Below, piece after piece: positions 17,047 to 26,081 of a DNA stretch of 64,000 bases; positions within the stretch are counted from its first letter, which is position 1; each line of letters begins with the position of its first letter. A program made the position numbers and the translations under genes. Below the pieces are notes generated by a model. That model saw only the letters and a program-made list of their open reading frames with translations, made no database searches and was not told where the DNA came from. The stretch comes from Paenibacillus sp. FSL R5-0345. Its GTDB lineage: Bacteria > Bacillota > Bacilli > Paenibacillales > Paenibacillaceae. Where the stretch lies: contig NZ_CP009281.1 of NCBI RefSeq assembly GCF_000758585.1, forward strand, positions 2,852,001-2,916,000, in the 5' to 3' direction.

Positions 17047-18360
17047 ATGAAGGAAAGAAAATGGGATCTGTTTGCACTAGCATCCATTCCACTTATTATG
17101 ACCCTCGGTAACTCCATGTTGTTGCCTATTTTGCCGCAGATTTCTAAAGAACTCGGCATTAGCTCTTTTCAGGTGAGTATGCTGATTACTGTCTATGGAT
17201 TGATGGCTATTGTGATGATCCCTATTGCAGGGTACCTGTCTGATACGTATGGACGAAAAAAGGTGATTCTTCCGAGCCTGATCATTGCTGCTATTGGTGG
17301 TATCATCTGTGTGGTGGCGGCTTGGCTTATGAAGGGCATTAGTGCTTATTGGGTCATTCTGGCCGGTCGTTTGTTACAAGGCATAGGCGCGGCCGGTGCT
17401 TTTCCGATTGTGCTGCCCTTTGTTGGTGATTTGTTCAAGAAAGAAGAGGATGTAAGCAAAAGTCTGGGAATCATTGAGACCTCTAATACGTTTGGTAAAG
17501 TACTCAGCCCGATTCTTGGCGCTTATCTCGGTTTATGGCTCTGGTTCGCACCTTTTATCGCAATTCCTGTTCTATGTCTAATCTCATTTGGCTTAGTTTT
17601 GTTTCTGGTTCGAAAGCCGGAAGCAAAGGAACAGCCTGAGAAACAGAGTATACGAGAATTTTTAAATGGAATTGTGAGTATTTTGCGTAAAAAGGGACGA
17701 TGGCTGTATGCTATTTTTGCCATAGGTGGTATCTGTATGTTTGTGACCTTTGGCGTTCAATTCTATTTATCAGAGATACTGGAATCTAAGTATAAAATGC
17801 ATGGGGCGATGAAGGGGTATGTACTGGGGGTCCCGTTAGCCTTGTTATGTTTGTCCTCGTATGGAACAGGAAAGATTATTGGTCAGAACAAAACGCTAAT
17901 GAAATGGCTTGGCTTTGGGGGGATGGTATTACTAACTGCAGCAATGATCTTTGCAGGGTTCAATAAAGGCATTTATTTCTTAGTTGGATTTATGGGTTTA
18001 GGCTGTGTTGGAATTGGGATTGTTCTGCCTTGCATGGATGCATTGATAACAGAAGGGATTGAAAAGGAGAATAGTGGAACTATAACCTCTCTCTATAGCA
18101 GTATGCGGTTCATCGGGGTATCTTTGGGGCCGCCGGTGGTATCGCTGCTGATGAGCAGTGGACATTGGGTATTGTTTGCTTTGATGGCTACAGTTGGCGC
18201 TATCGGTGGTTTGCTGACCTTATTTGCAGTTACGCCAAGCAAAGGAAGCAAGGGGGAATCCGGTGTGAAAGAAACAGAGAAGATCAATCCCCGCCTTTTG
18301 TCAAAGCGTGTTCGTCAGACTTCGGCGATGTCCATTGATGGAAAAAAGAGCTATCCTTAA
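17047..18360 (+). CDS. MFS exporter, YmfD (bacillibactin exporter)-like
   Basis: A 437-residue major facilitator with about twelve transmembrane helices. The loop 2-3 signature is GYLSDTYGRKKV (about 62-73), and motif C-like FGKVLSPILGAYLG lies near 146-159, typical of drug/siderophore antiporters. The N-terminus (KERKWDLFALASIPLIMTLG) strongly resembles, from memory, YmfD of Bacillus subtilis, which exports the siderophore bacillibactin; no siderophore genes are in the window, so substrate is only a guess. The last 45 residues are a polar tail. A GGTGG-type site precedes the ATG. Confidence 0.8.
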   Translation: MKERKWDLFALASIPLIMTLGNSMLLPILPQISKELGISSFQVSMLITVYGLMAIVMIPIAGYLSDTYGRKKVILPSLIIAAIGGIICVVAAWLMKGISAYWVILAGRLLQGIGAAGAFPIVLPFVGDLFKKEEDVSKSLGIIETSNTFGKVLSPILGAYLGLWLWFAPFIAIPVLCLISFGLVLFLVRKPEAKEQPEKQSIREFLNGIVSILRKKGRWLYAIFAIGGICMFVTFGVQFYLSEILESKYKMHGAMKGYVLGVPLALLCLSSYGTGKIIGQNKTLMKWLGFGGMVLLTAAMIFAGFNKGIYFLVGFMGLGCVGIGIVLPCMDALITEGIEKENSGTITSLYSSMRFIGVSLGPPVVSLLMSSGHWVLFALMATVGAIGGLLTLFAVTPSKGSKGESGVKETEKINPRLLSKRVRQTSAMSIDGKKSYP

Positions 18361-18395
18361 GCTACGTTGCCATAGCTTCTGGGATAGCCCTCTTG
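18342..18395 (-). terminator. Terminator of the transaldolase-like gene
   Basis: Minus-strand arms GGGCTATCC and GGATAGCTC flank a partly paired loop and are followed by TTTTTT. The structure overlaps the end of the convergent MFS gene. Confidence 0.7.
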
Positions 18396-18417
18396 ATAAA
18401 AGAATAAAAGACTCTTC

Positions 18418-19065
18418 TTATGCCTGTGGTACGGATTCCCAATCCTTCAGGAAGCGTTCAATACCGTTATCTGTCAGCGGATGCTTCCAGAGGGTTGGCA
18501 GGAGCGAACCTGGGATGGTAGCAATGTGAGCACCAGCAAGCGCTGCTTGCTCTACATGTGCAATGTTACGAATGGATGCTGCAATAATTTCGGAAGTCAT
18601 GCCGTAGTTGGTCAGGATAGTCTTTAGATCCTTGATCAGCTTCATTCCGTCAACACCGATATCATCCAGACGTCCTACAAAAGGAGAGATATAAGTTGCG
18701 CCTGCTTTTGCAGCCATCAAGCCTTGAGCCGCTGAGAAGACAAGCGTTACGTTAGTTTTGATACCTTTTTTAGTAAGCTCATAACAAGCTTCCAAGCCAT
18801 CTTCAGTCATAGGGAGTTTAATGACAACGTTTGGAGCCCATTCAGCAATTTCGTATGCTTCTTTCAGCATTTCTTCTGCTGTCAAACCGATTACTTCTGC
18901 GCTAACAGGACCTGGAACGATGGCTACGATTTCTTTGATAACATCTTTAAACAATCTTCCTTCTTTAGCGATGAGCGACGGGTTAGTCGTTACGCCATCC
19001 ACTAATCCGAGGCGAGTAATACGTTTGATCTCTTCAATATTTCCGGTGTCCAAGAAAAACTTCAT
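18418..19065 (-). CDS. fsa: Fructose-6-phosphate aldolase / transaldolase-like protein
   Basis: A 215-residue small (type 3B) transaldolase-fold enzyme. It begins [13 protein letters not shown], has [13 protein letters not shown] (24-36), the Schiff-base lysine in VIKLPM (Lys83) and [14 protein letters not shown] further on, all standard for the MipB/TalC/Fsa family. The family includes both fructose-6-phosphate aldolases and true transaldolases, so the reaction is not settled; Bacillus relatives mostly act as transaldolase. The ATG at 19065 has GGGAGG eight bases upstream; the longer frame to 19107 is unlikely. With rpiA nearby it fits pentose phosphate metabolism. Confidence 0.88.
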   Translation of the reverse strand: MKFFLDTGNIEEIKRITRLGLVDGVTTNPSLIAKEGRLFKDVIKEIVAIVPGPVSAEVIGLTAEEMLKEAYEIAEWAPNVVIKLPMTEDGLEACYELTKKGIKTNVTLVFSAAQGLMAAKAGATYISPFVGRLDDIGVDGMKLIKDLKTILTNYGMTSEIIAASIRNIAHVEQAALAGAHIATIPGSLLPTLWKHPLTDNGIERFLKDWESVPQA

Positions 19066-19109
19066 TTTAAGTTTCCTCCCTTGATTTCCATATGGATTGA
19101 CAAACAATA

Positions 19110-19137
19110 TTCATATTTTCATTATGAGACATGTCAA
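19110..19137 (-). promoter_or_regulatory. Putative promoter of the transaldolase-like gene
   Basis: Minus strand TTGACA (19132-19137) and TATGAA (19110-19115) with a 16-base spacer, about 45 bases upstream of the start codon. Confidence 0.5.
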
Positions 19138-19151
19138 ACGAAGTTTCAACT

Positions 19152-19176
19152 GTTATTTTGAATATTTCAAAATAAC
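19152..19176. promoter_or_regulatory. Perfect 25-bp palindrome between divergent genes
   Basis: Arms GTTATTTTGAA and TTCAAAATAAC with a three-base centre (TAT). It lies just upstream of the -35 element of the transaldolase-like gene and about 125 bases before the divergent gene at 19301. No T-run follows, so an operator is more likely than a terminator. The regulator is unknown. Confidence 0.55.
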
Positions 19177-19300
19177 TTTATAGATTGAGGGCCTTTTACA
19201 CTTGTTAAATCGAAGATAATATAAGATTGGTCTATGCATCTATCCATGATAATATATAATCGGTATTGTTATTATGGCGTATTGGGTGGGACGTGATGAA

Positions 19301-19753
19301 ATGTACTCAGTATTAGTTATTTCGCTTGTGCTCGTGTTGTCAGTTGCCGGATTCTTGGCCTATCAAAACAGCAAATTGGTATCTAATCAGAAGAAATTAG
19401 GAACTTTATCACGTAATCCTGCACTAATGTATTCTATTTTTGACCAATCTTGCACTGCTAGTGTGGAAGATCCAGATGTAATTCCTTTAATTCAATACAC
19501 AGTTTTTGTGGAGTCCAGTGGACAGGTAGTTGTGAATAAGCCTTTGGCTATCATTAATCTATGTAGAGTTAGCGCGGGTAAAGGGGAATTAGTTCTGGCT
19601 GATGTCGAACGTAATGTGCTAGAGTACATTAAATCGGCAGCTCCCTCGGATTCATTCATTGCGCATAAAGCTTACTTACATAGGGCTGCTAACCACGCTG
19701 AAAAAGAGATGATCCTAAATTTAGAGGATGTAGTGAAATTACAATATACATAA
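19301..19753 (+). CDS. Membrane-anchored protein of unknown function
   Basis: A 150-residue protein with one N-terminal transmembrane helix (about 4-21, VLVISLVLVLSVAGFLAY) and a soluble domain of about 125 residues outside or inside the cell that I do not recognise. Two starts in frame are possible (19274 and 19301); neither has a strong ribosome binding site, and 19301 is chosen because the helix then begins at once. It is followed seven bases later by an acetyltransferase gene, so the two are probably co-transcribed. Confidence 0.6.
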   Translation: MYSVLVISLVLVLSVAGFLAYQNSKLVSNQKKLGTLSRNPALMYSIFDQSCTASVEDPDVIPLIQYTVFVESSGQVVVNKPLAIINLCRVSAGKGELVLADVERNVLEYIKSAAPSDSFIAHKAYLHRAANHAEKEMILNLEDVVKLQYT

Positions 19754-19759
19754 GGCAGA

Positions 19760-20326
19760 ATGAAGATTATTGATTTTTTCGGCTGCAAGAAGGATAATAC
19801 GAAATTGGATACAAGAAATGAGGGAAATAGAGTGCCGCCCGTTACAGAAGTGAATTTTGAAGTGGTTGACCCAGAGAATGCTGCTTTAAGAGAGCTTATT
19901 ACGTTTCTGGATGAGGAACTGAAGATGCGTTATCCGCACGAGACGATCTATGTCGTCGATTTCGAGGATCCCAAAGTAAAAGAAATGACTTTTGTAGTAG
20001 CCTACTTGAACGGTAAACCAGTGGGTTGCGGCGGGCTTCGTCCATTGGATTATATCGGCACTGAGAAGGCTGCGATGGAGTTGAAGCGTTTTTATGTAGA
20101 TTCTTGTTATCGCAAAATGGGCATAGCTACTAATATGCTGTTATTCCTTGAGGCACAGGCAATTGCTGCCGGCTTTAGGGAGATCCGATTGGAGACTGGA
20201 ATCAAACAGCCTGAAGCGATTGCGCTTTACGTCAAACACGGCTACCAACCGATAGATTTGTTTGGACCCTATATCGGTGATCCGGATAGTCTCTGTTACG
20301 GCAAAATATTGGATGTCGGTGCTTAA
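19760..20326 (+). CDS. GNAT family N-acetyltransferase
   Basis: A 188-residue acetyl-CoA-dependent acyltransferase. The GNAT fold is seen in AYLNGKPVGCGGLRPL (motif D/A beta strands), ELKRFYVDSCYRKMGIATNML (acetyl-CoA pyrophosphate loop, normally Q/RxxGxG/A; here RKMGIA) and GIKQPEAIALYVKHGYQPI near the end. The acceptor is unknown. The start at 19760 comes seven bases after the upstream stop; a GTG at 19832 after GAGGG is an alternative that removes a polar N-terminal stretch outside the GNAT fold. Confidence 0.8.
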   Translation: MKIIDFFGCKKDNTKLDTRNEGNRVPPVTEVNFEVVDPENAALRELITFLDEELKMRYPHETIYVVDFEDPKVKEMTFVVAYLNGKPVGCGGLRPLDYIGTEKAAMELKRFYVDSCYRKMGIATNMLLFLEAQAIAAGFREIRLETGIKQPEAIALYVKHGYQPIDLFGPYIGDPDSLCYGKILDVGA

Positions 20327-20399
20327 CCGGAATCCTACTGATTATGGGAATTTCAAGTTTACTATAAATCTTTATAACGGATAACATGGGGGTATTTAT

Positions 20400-21086
20400 A
20401 TGAGCATCAATGTTAAACAATTAGCAGCAGAAAAAGCAGTAGAATACGTAGAAGATGGAATGAAGGTAGGTCTGGGTACGGGATCAACTGCTTACTGGGC
20501 GATCCGTAAGCTTGGCGAACGCGTCAGTGAAGGTCTAAAGATTACCGCAGTTGCTACTTCACGCGCTTCCGAGGAACAAGCACGAGAGCTAGGGATTCCA
20601 CTGGTAGCTTTTGGTGATATTGATAGTCTGGACCTGACCATTGACGGAGCGGACGAGCTGGACAACAGCTTGCAACTAATTAAAGGCGGCGGCGGCGCTT
20701 TGCTTCGTGAAAAGATTGTAGCTAGTAATAGTACTCGGATGATCGTGATTGCCGATGAGGGTAAAGTTGTAAGCACGCTAGGCAAATTTCCACTGCCAGT
20801 GGAAATCGTTCCTTTCGCCTGGGAGTGGACTGTGGCGGAGCTTGCTAAACTGGGTTGCCAACCCGAGTTGCGCCGTAACGGAGAAGAGTTGTACAAGACG
20901 GATAATGGCAACTACATAGCGGACTGCCGATTTGAAGAGATAGAATCTGCGCCAAAGCTTGCATTGACCATCCAAAGTATCCCGGGTGTTGTAGATCACG
21001 GCCTATTTATTGGAATTGCAGCGATGGCTATTGTCGGTAAACATGACGGAAGCATCGAAATAATAGAAGCTCAATCTAAGAATTGA
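20400..21086 (+). CDS. rpiA: Ribose-5-phosphate isomerase A
   Basis: A 228-residue cytoplasmic enzyme that interconverts ribose 5-phosphate and ribulose 5-phosphate. Conserved blocks are complete: GLGTGSTAYWAI (about 25-36, phosphate loop), TIDGADELD (about 80-88, catalytic Asp), KGGGGALLREKIVA (about 94-107, catalytic Glu and Lys) and PGVVDHGLFIG near the end. GGGGG before the ATG supports the start. The stop overlaps the TTG start of the VanZ-like gene by four bases, indicating translational coupling. Confidence 0.95.
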   Translation: MSINVKQLAAEKAVEYVEDGMKVGLGTGSTAYWAIRKLGERVSEGLKITAVATSRASEEQARELGIPLVAFGDIDSLDLTIDGADELDNSLQLIKGGGGALLREKIVASNSTRMIVIADEGKVVSTLGKFPLPVEIVPFAWEWTVAELAKLGCQPELRRNGEELYKTDNGNYIADCRFEEIESAPKLALTIQSIPGVVDHGLFIGIAAMAIVGKHDGSIEIIEAQSKN

Positions 21087-21562
21087 TTAACCGCAGACTT
21101 AGAGAAACTAGCCGTTCATGGCCGCTAAAAGGATTGACACGGGTAGTACTAACTCTGTATAGTGCTACTGTTATCTATTGGATGTTTCTCGGATTTGGAC
21201 GTGAAGTTCACACTGGAGGTCCTCTTCAGTACAATCTGGTTCCATTACGTACGGTGTCACTTTATTTCAACTTGGATAACGGGTTATCACTGATCAACCG
21301 GCTAGTGAATCTGCTAGGGAATGTTGTGGTTTTTATTCCATTTGGTTTTCTTTGGCCATTAGTAAAGACACGTTCGATTTCTTGGCTTAGGATCTCGTTA
21401 TATGCTGTCCCTTGCATACTGCTTTTGGAGTGCTTACAAATGCTGCTGCATGTGGGAAGCTTCGATATTGATGATTTACTATTAAACATGCTAGGTGTGT
21501 GGATAGGCTACGGATTGTTTCGAGTGATTAGCTTTAAAAGTAACAAAGAAGGAGAAATGTGA
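21083..21562 (+). CDS. VanZ-like family membrane protein
   Basis: A 159-residue membrane protein with about four transmembrane helices. It shows the VanZ-family features PLQYNLVPLRTV (about 50-61), NLLGNVVVFIPFGFLWP (about 75-91), LLECLQMLLHVGSFDIDDLLLNMLG (about 115-139). VanZ gives low-level teicoplanin resistance in enterococci, but most family members have no known role. The TTG start overlaps the rpiA stop by four bases and lacks a strong ribosome binding site, so coupling to rpiA translation is likely. Confidence 0.8.
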   Translation: MINRRLRETSRSWPLKGLTRVVLTLYSATVIYWMFLGFGREVHTGGPLQYNLVPLRTVSLYFNLDNGLSLINRLVNLLGNVVVFIPFGFLWPLVKTRSISWLRISLYAVPCILLLECLQMLLHVGSFDIDDLLLNMLGVWIGYGLFRVISFKSNKEGEM

Positions 21563-21565
21563 AGA

Positions 21566-22006
21566 ATGTTGATTGATCTTAAACCCCTCATTGGTACACC
21601 TGAGGTGAATGAGCTGTTGACCTATGCGGTCATTGATGATCCGAGTGCCCTACAGCAGACCTCGTCTGAGTATAGCGAACAAGCCGGGTTTAAACTATAC
21701 GGGTGGGAAGAGGAAGAATTACTGCTTGGTCTCGTGGGCTTTGAAGAAACAGAAGATGGCTCTTTGGATATTCGGCATATTGCTGTATTGCCAGAGAACA
21801 GAGGAAAAGGTTATGCACGGGGGATGATTCTGGAGCTGCTTACTACGCGGCAGCCGCGTTATCTTGTAGCAGAAACTGAGGATGAGATCGCTGCAGATTT
21901 CTACCGTAGTCTTGGTTTCATGGTGTACAGCCTCGGTGAAAATGCAGCAGGTATTGAGACGCTGAGATGTGTCTATGAAGTGGATGAGATCGAGGATGAG
22001 GAATAA
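21566..22006 (+). CDS. GNAT family N-acetyltransferase
   Basis: A 146-residue acyltransferase with the canonical GNAT core: LDIRHIAVLPENRGKGYARGMI (motif A with the Q/RxxGxG/A loop RGKGYA) and DEIAADFYRSLGFMVYSLGE (motif B). AAGGAGA lies upstream of the ATG and the gene starts four bases after the VanZ-like stop, making it the third gene of the rpiA operon. The acceptor is unknown; the acidic tail (DEIEDEE) is not part of the fold. Confidence 0.82.
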   Translation: MLIDLKPLIGTPEVNELLTYAVIDDPSALQQTSSEYSEQAGFKLYGWEEEELLLGLVGFEETEDGSLDIRHIAVLPENRGKGYARGMILELLTTRQPRYLVAETEDEIAADFYRSLGFMVYSLGENAAGIETLRCVYEVDEIEDEE

Positions 22007-22030
22007 AAAATATGTAGAAGACATAAAATG

Positions 22031-22066
22031 GCAGGTCGAGATGAATTCTCGGCCTGTTTTTTTTGT
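22031..22066 (+). terminator. Terminator of the rpiA operon
   Basis: Arms CAGGTCGAGA and TCTCGGCCTG followed by TTTTTTTT, 25 bases after the acetyltransferase stop codon. Confidence 0.85.
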
Positions 22067-22101
22067 TGTGCAGATCATAAATTATTCAGCAGAATTGTAA
22101 G

Positions 22102-22163
22102 TTGACTTTTGAAAAAAATGGGATTATAGTTTGACAATAAAACTGTTCTACAGTCGAACTATA
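22102..22163 (+). promoter_or_regulatory. Promoter and inverted-repeat operator of the marR-mmpL operon
   Basis: TTGACT (22102-22107) and TATAGT (22125-22130) are 17 bases apart. The -10 hexamer is part of an arm TATAGTTTGAC (22125-22135) that pairs with GTCGAACTATA (22153-22163), ten of eleven bases matching; a second nested repeat ACTG/CAGT lies inside. This is the expected place for autorepression by the MarR protein encoded next. Confidence 0.65.
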
Positions 22164-22182
22164 TTTTTGGAGGTAGGAAGCT

Positions 22183-22638
22183 TTGGAGGATGAGGTTCAG
22201 CATTGGATTAACCGTTATATGGATGCATACATGATGGTGACAAGACAAGTAGCGGCAAGAATTAAGGATAGTATTGCTGCGGATACAACGAATGATCAGT
22301 ATCAAATTCTGCGTCTGATTAATGCTCAGGAACAATGTACGTCTACATATCTAGCAGAAACCTTTTGCGTGGGTAAAAGCTCCATTACAGCGATAATCAA
22401 CAGACTGGTGCAAGCGGGCATTATCGAGCGAACCCGAGACGAGAATGATCGTCGTCAGGTGTATTTATCGATGTCTGAGCATGGCAAAAGAGTATTTGAA
22501 GCAGCAGAGTCGCAAGTACATGAAGTGGTGGCCCCGTATTTGTTTCATTTTGAAAAGAAGGATATTGAAATGTTCATCATGATGTTTGAGAAACTGGCGA
22601 ATTTAATTCAGAATGATAATGGAGGGAAGAGCCAATGA
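22183..22638 (+). CDS. MarR family transcriptional regulator
   Basis: A 151-residue winged-helix regulator. The recognition helix region TSTYLAETFCVGKSSITAIINRLVQAGIIERTRDENDRRQVYLSMSEHG (about 48-96) shows the typical MarR wing with the DRR motif (DENDRRQVYL). TTG start nine bases after GGAGG. It overlaps the next gene by four bases (ATGA), so it most likely represses its own operon and the exporter, releasing DNA when it binds a toxic small molecule. The inverted repeat over its promoter is the candidate operator. Confidence 0.88.
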   Translation: MEDEVQHWINRYMDAYMMVTRQVAARIKDSIAADTTNDQYQILRLINAQEQCTSTYLAETFCVGKSSITAIINRLVQAGIIERTRDENDRRQVYLSMSEHGKRVFEAAESQVHEVVAPYLFHFEKKDIEMFIMMFEKLANLIQNDNGGKSQ

Positions 22639-25600
22639 AGACGATTCTAAAAGCAAGATGGGCGGTCATCGCAATCTGGCTCGCTGTAGCGGTTGTGCTA
22701 ATGATGACGGCCCCATCGTTCTCAGATCTTGTCCGTGAGAAGGGGCAGGTCACGGTTCCAGAGGGATACCCTTCATCAAGAGCAGCAGAAATCATGAAGA
22801 AAGCGGCAAGTGACAAGGGTGGCGAATCACTTCATCAGGTAGCTCTTGTATTCAATAACCCGAAGGGGATCGGAGCAGAAGAAACAGCAAGTATTCAACA
22901 GGGCGTTGAGAAGCTGGCTGCGAATAAGGAAGCTCTACAATTAGATTCTATCACCGATCCTTTTTCACAAAGCGAGCTTAAGGATACGCTGATTGCCAAA
23001 GATGGCAAGACCATTATGGTGGCGTTGTCCGTAAAAGGTGAAGGAGAGGCTGTTACTGCGCTGCCAGATAAAGTGGATGAATTGCTTACAGATGTTAAAG
23101 CAGATCATTATTTGACCAGTGAAGGTCTCATTACAGAAGATATGATCGCAAGCTCAGAAGCAGGGCTAAAGAAGTCGGAGTATATTACAGTTGTATTTAT
23201 TCTACTTATTCTATTCGTCGTTTTTCGTTCATTTGTAGCGCCTTTTGTACCGCTGCTGACAGTAGGTCTCAGCTATATTGTATCCCAGTCTGTCGTGGCT
23301 TTTTTGGTTGATCGTTATGATTTTCCATTATCTACGTTTACTCAAATCTTTATGGTCGCCGTCATGTTCGGGATCGGTACGGATTATTGTATTCTGCTGA
23401 TCAGCCGTTTTAAGGAAGAAATGATGACCGCAGAAGATACCAAAAGTGCTATTATTGCAACTTATCGTAAAGCTGGAGGAACGGTTTTCTATTCAGGCTT
23501 AGCGGTGTTCGTAGGTTTTGTAGCGATTGGATTATCGAAATTCATTCTTTATCGTTCAGCAGTAGCTGTTGCAGTTGGAATTGCCGTTATGCTATTGGCA
23601 CTTGTGACGATTGTTCCGTTCTTCATGGCGGTGCTTGGCAAAAAGCTATTCTGGCCTTCCCGTGGCAAGCTGGAGCATAGTGAGAGCCGGATTTGGGGAT
23701 GGGCAGGTTCTTTTTCTTTAAAAAGACCGTGGGCCGCTCTTCTAATTGTTGCAGTAATCGTATCCCCCTTCTTACTCACTTATAGCGGTAAGCTGTCCTT
23801 TAACAGCTTGGAGGAAATCGGCTCGGAATATGCTTCGGTAAAAGGGTTCAATATTATTTCGGAGAGCTTCGGACCAGGGGAATCAATGCCTGGCAAGATC
23901 GTAATCAAGAATGATGATCGCATGGACAATTCAGAATACCTGGGTCTTGCGGAGAAAATCAGCCGTGAGCTGGAAAAAGTGGATAGCGTAAAATCTGTTC
24001 GCAGCATGTCACGTCCAACAGGTGAGCTAATTAGTGATTTCTTGATTCCTAATCAAGTTGGTACACTTTCTGATGGATTGGATCAGAGTAACGATGGACT
24101 GACCAAGATCCAAACCGGATTGTCTGAAGCAAGTAAACAGCTTAGCGATAATGCTCCCAAACTGACAGAGGCTGTTGCGGGAAGTGCTAAACTGACAGAG
24201 GGCACAGCAGACCTCAAAGACGGAATCGTTGCTTTAGGCACCGGGCTAGCCCGGATTGAGAGCGGGATAAAGAGTGGCTCAGCGGGTGCCGGAGAAATCA
24301 AAGCCGGTCTTCAGCAGGCAGCAACAAGTGCTAAACAGTTAGCAGATGCTAATACGAAGTTACTTGAGGGCTATAAAAAAATCGGCGGCGGCTTAACCCA
24401 GCTGGATGAAGGACTAGGGCAGCTTCCGAAGCAGCTACAAGGCGCTGCAGAGGCATTAAAAGGACTGGACGGTTCCTTCGCTGGCTTAGAGAGCAGTTAT
24501 CCGGAAATTGTTCAGGATGTAAATTATTTGACGATCAAAGGCACAGTAGCACAAAGTGGTACGGGTGTAGCGCAGCTAGCAGCCGGTCTTGGTCAGGTTT
24601 CAGAACAGCTTAAAGGTGCAGCTACTGGTTTAAATGAAGCGAATGCCGGTTATGCCAAAGCTGCGGCTGGGCAAACCGCGCTCGCGCAAGGTTTAGCTAA
24701 GCTTGTAGCTGGAATCGGCCAACTGCAATCTGGGCTCGATCAGGCGGCAGCAGGTCAAGGACAGATCGTAGATAAGATTCCATCTATCACAAGTGGTCTT
24801 GATCAATTGCAAGGCGGACAGAAGCAGTTAGCGGACGGCTTTGGTGAATTGACAGGGCAAATTGGAGCCTTAACCACTGGACTAAGCGATAGTGCTGATG
24901 GATTGAAGCAAATTACAAGCGGTCTGGGCTCGGCACAAGAATACTTGAATCAGATTCAAGCGGCTAAGGATGAAGAGCTGAGCGGATTCTTTGTACCAGC
25001 TGAGGCACTTAAAGCTGAAGGTATAAAGCAGGTATTTGATACTTACTTATCTGATGACCGTAAGGTGATGACATTGGACGTGGTATTCACCGAGAATCCT
25101 TACAGCTCAGAGGCTATAGATAGTGTGGGTGATATTCAAGCAGCAGTAGATCGTGCAGTAAAAGGAACGAAGCTTGAAAATGCTGAAACAGCTATTAGCG
25201 GGGTTACAAGCAGTCAAAGCGATTTGCGGAATATTTCCAATGAAGACTACTCGCGTACAGTAATCTTAATGTTGAGCGGTATTTTCATCATATTAGTGTT
25301 ACTGCTTCGTTCAATCGTAATGCCGATATACCTTATTATTTCACTTTTGATCACTTACTTTTCAGCGCTGGGTGTTACGGAGGCTATTTTCGTTAATCTA
25401 CTGCACTATGAGGGGATTACCTGGACGACGCCATTCTTTAGTTTTGTTATGCTGATTGCACTAGGTGTGGATTATAGCATTTTCTTAATGGCCCGGTTTA
25501 ACGAAAATAAAACTTGGGATGTAAAAGAAGCGATTCTACACGCCATGCGCAATATGGGTACAGTTATCCTATCTGCTGTAGTTATTTTGGGAGGGACCTT

Positions 25601-25796
25601 CGCTTCGATGTATCCTTCAGGGGTACTGTCGATGATGCAGATTGCAACAGTAGTGCTCGTGGGATTGGCCCTGTATGCTCTAATATTCTTGCCATTCTTT
25701 GTCCCTGTTATGGTACGGATCTTTGGCCGAGGAAATTGGTGGCCATTCTCAGTTAAAGAGAGCGGAGAAGCTAACAAACAGGATTTAAATATGTAA
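22635..25796 (+). CDS. MMPL/RND family exporter with YhgE-like repeat domain
   Basis: A 1053-residue transporter. Two MMPL membrane domains of about six helices each lie at about 7-360 (after the first helix an extracellular loop with VTVPEGYPSS, then FRSFVAPFVPLLTVGLSY, GIGTDYCILLISRFKEE) and about 870-1040 (ALGVDYSIFLMARFNE). Between them, residues about 475-775 form a long extracellular part made of many short repeats around xxLxxGLxxL, the kind seen in YhgE/Pip phage-infection proteins. Such proteins export lipids, drugs or peptides using the proton gradient. Coupled translationally to marR. Confidence 0.88.
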   Translation: MKTILKARWAVIAIWLAVAVVLMMTAPSFSDLVREKGQVTVPEGYPSSRAAEIMKKAASDKGGESLHQVALVFNNPKGIGAEETASIQQGVEKLAANKEALQLDSITDPFSQSELKDTLIAKDGKTIMVALSVKGEGEAVTALPDKVDELLTDVKADHYLTSEGLITEDMIASSEAGLKKSEYITVVFILLILFVVFRSFVAPFVPLLTVGLSYIVSQSVVAFLVDRYDFPLSTFTQIFMVAVMFGIGTDYCILLISRFKEEMMTAEDTKSAIIATYRKAGGTVFYSGLAVFVGFVAIGLSKFILYRSAVAVAVGIAVMLLALVTIVPFFMAVLGKKLFWPSRGKLEHSESRIWGWAGSFSLKRPWAALLIVAVIVSPFLLTYSGKLSFNSLEEIGSEYASVKGFNIISESFGPGESMPGKIVIKNDDRMDNSEYLGLAEKISRELEKVDSVKSVRSMSRPTGELISDFLIPNQVGTLSDGLDQSNDGLTKIQTGLSEASKQLSDNAPKLTEAVAGSAKLTEGTADLKDGIVALGTGLARIESGIKSGSAGAGEIKAGLQQAATSAKQLADANTKLLEGYKKIGGGLTQLDEGLGQLPKQLQGAAEALKGLDGSFAGLESSYPEIVQDVNYLTIKGTVAQSGTGVAQLAAGLGQVSEQLKGAATGLNEANAGYAKAAAGQTALAQGLAKLVAGIGQLQSGLDQAAAGQGQIVDKIPSITSGLDQLQGGQKQLADGFGELTGQIGALTTGLSDSADGLKQITSGLGSAQEYLNQIQAAKDEELSGFFVPAEALKAEGIKQVFDTYLSDDRKVMTLDVVFTENPYSSEAIDSVGDIQAAVDRAVKGTKLENAETAISGVTSSQSDLRNISNEDYSRTVILMLSGIFIILVLLLRSIVMPIYLIISLLITYFSALGVTEAIFVNLLHYEGITWTTPFFSFVMLIALGVDYSIFLMARFNENKTWDVKEAILHAMRNMGTVILSAVVILGGTFASMYPSGVLSMMQIATVVLVGLALYALIFLPFFVPVMVRIFGRGNWWPFSVKESGEANKQDLNM

Positions 25797-25852
25797 ATGG
25801 GGACTATATCCCATTTATGAAAATCAGAAGTCATAACAAGTTGTTTTTTGCA

Positions 25853-25889
25853 GCCAGTCACCGATCAATGAATCGGTGACTGGCTTTTT
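25853..25889 (+). terminator. Terminator of the marR-mmpL operon
   Basis: Perfect 13-base arms GCCAGTCACCGAT and ATCGGTGACTGGC, a six-base loop and TTTTT. Confidence 0.9.
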
Positions 25890-26081
25890 ATTTGAGTAGA
25901 ATGAATCGCTTCGATGGGGCATTATTAGCGGGGAGAACTACTAATCTGTTCAATTGTCATGGGTCTTTTATCCATTGTTGTCTGGTTCTTTAGGTTATTG
26001 TTATTATGTTTTCAGAAAATTATAATAACTCTGGATTCGTTTTCAAAGTCTCCAAATTACAACTAGAAAGCGAGATGATGA

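Noticed and set aside
26000..26029. Inverted repeat GTTATTAT/ATAATAAC before the LPMO gene.
   Set aside because: Short, AT-only arms in an AT-rich region; expected by chance.
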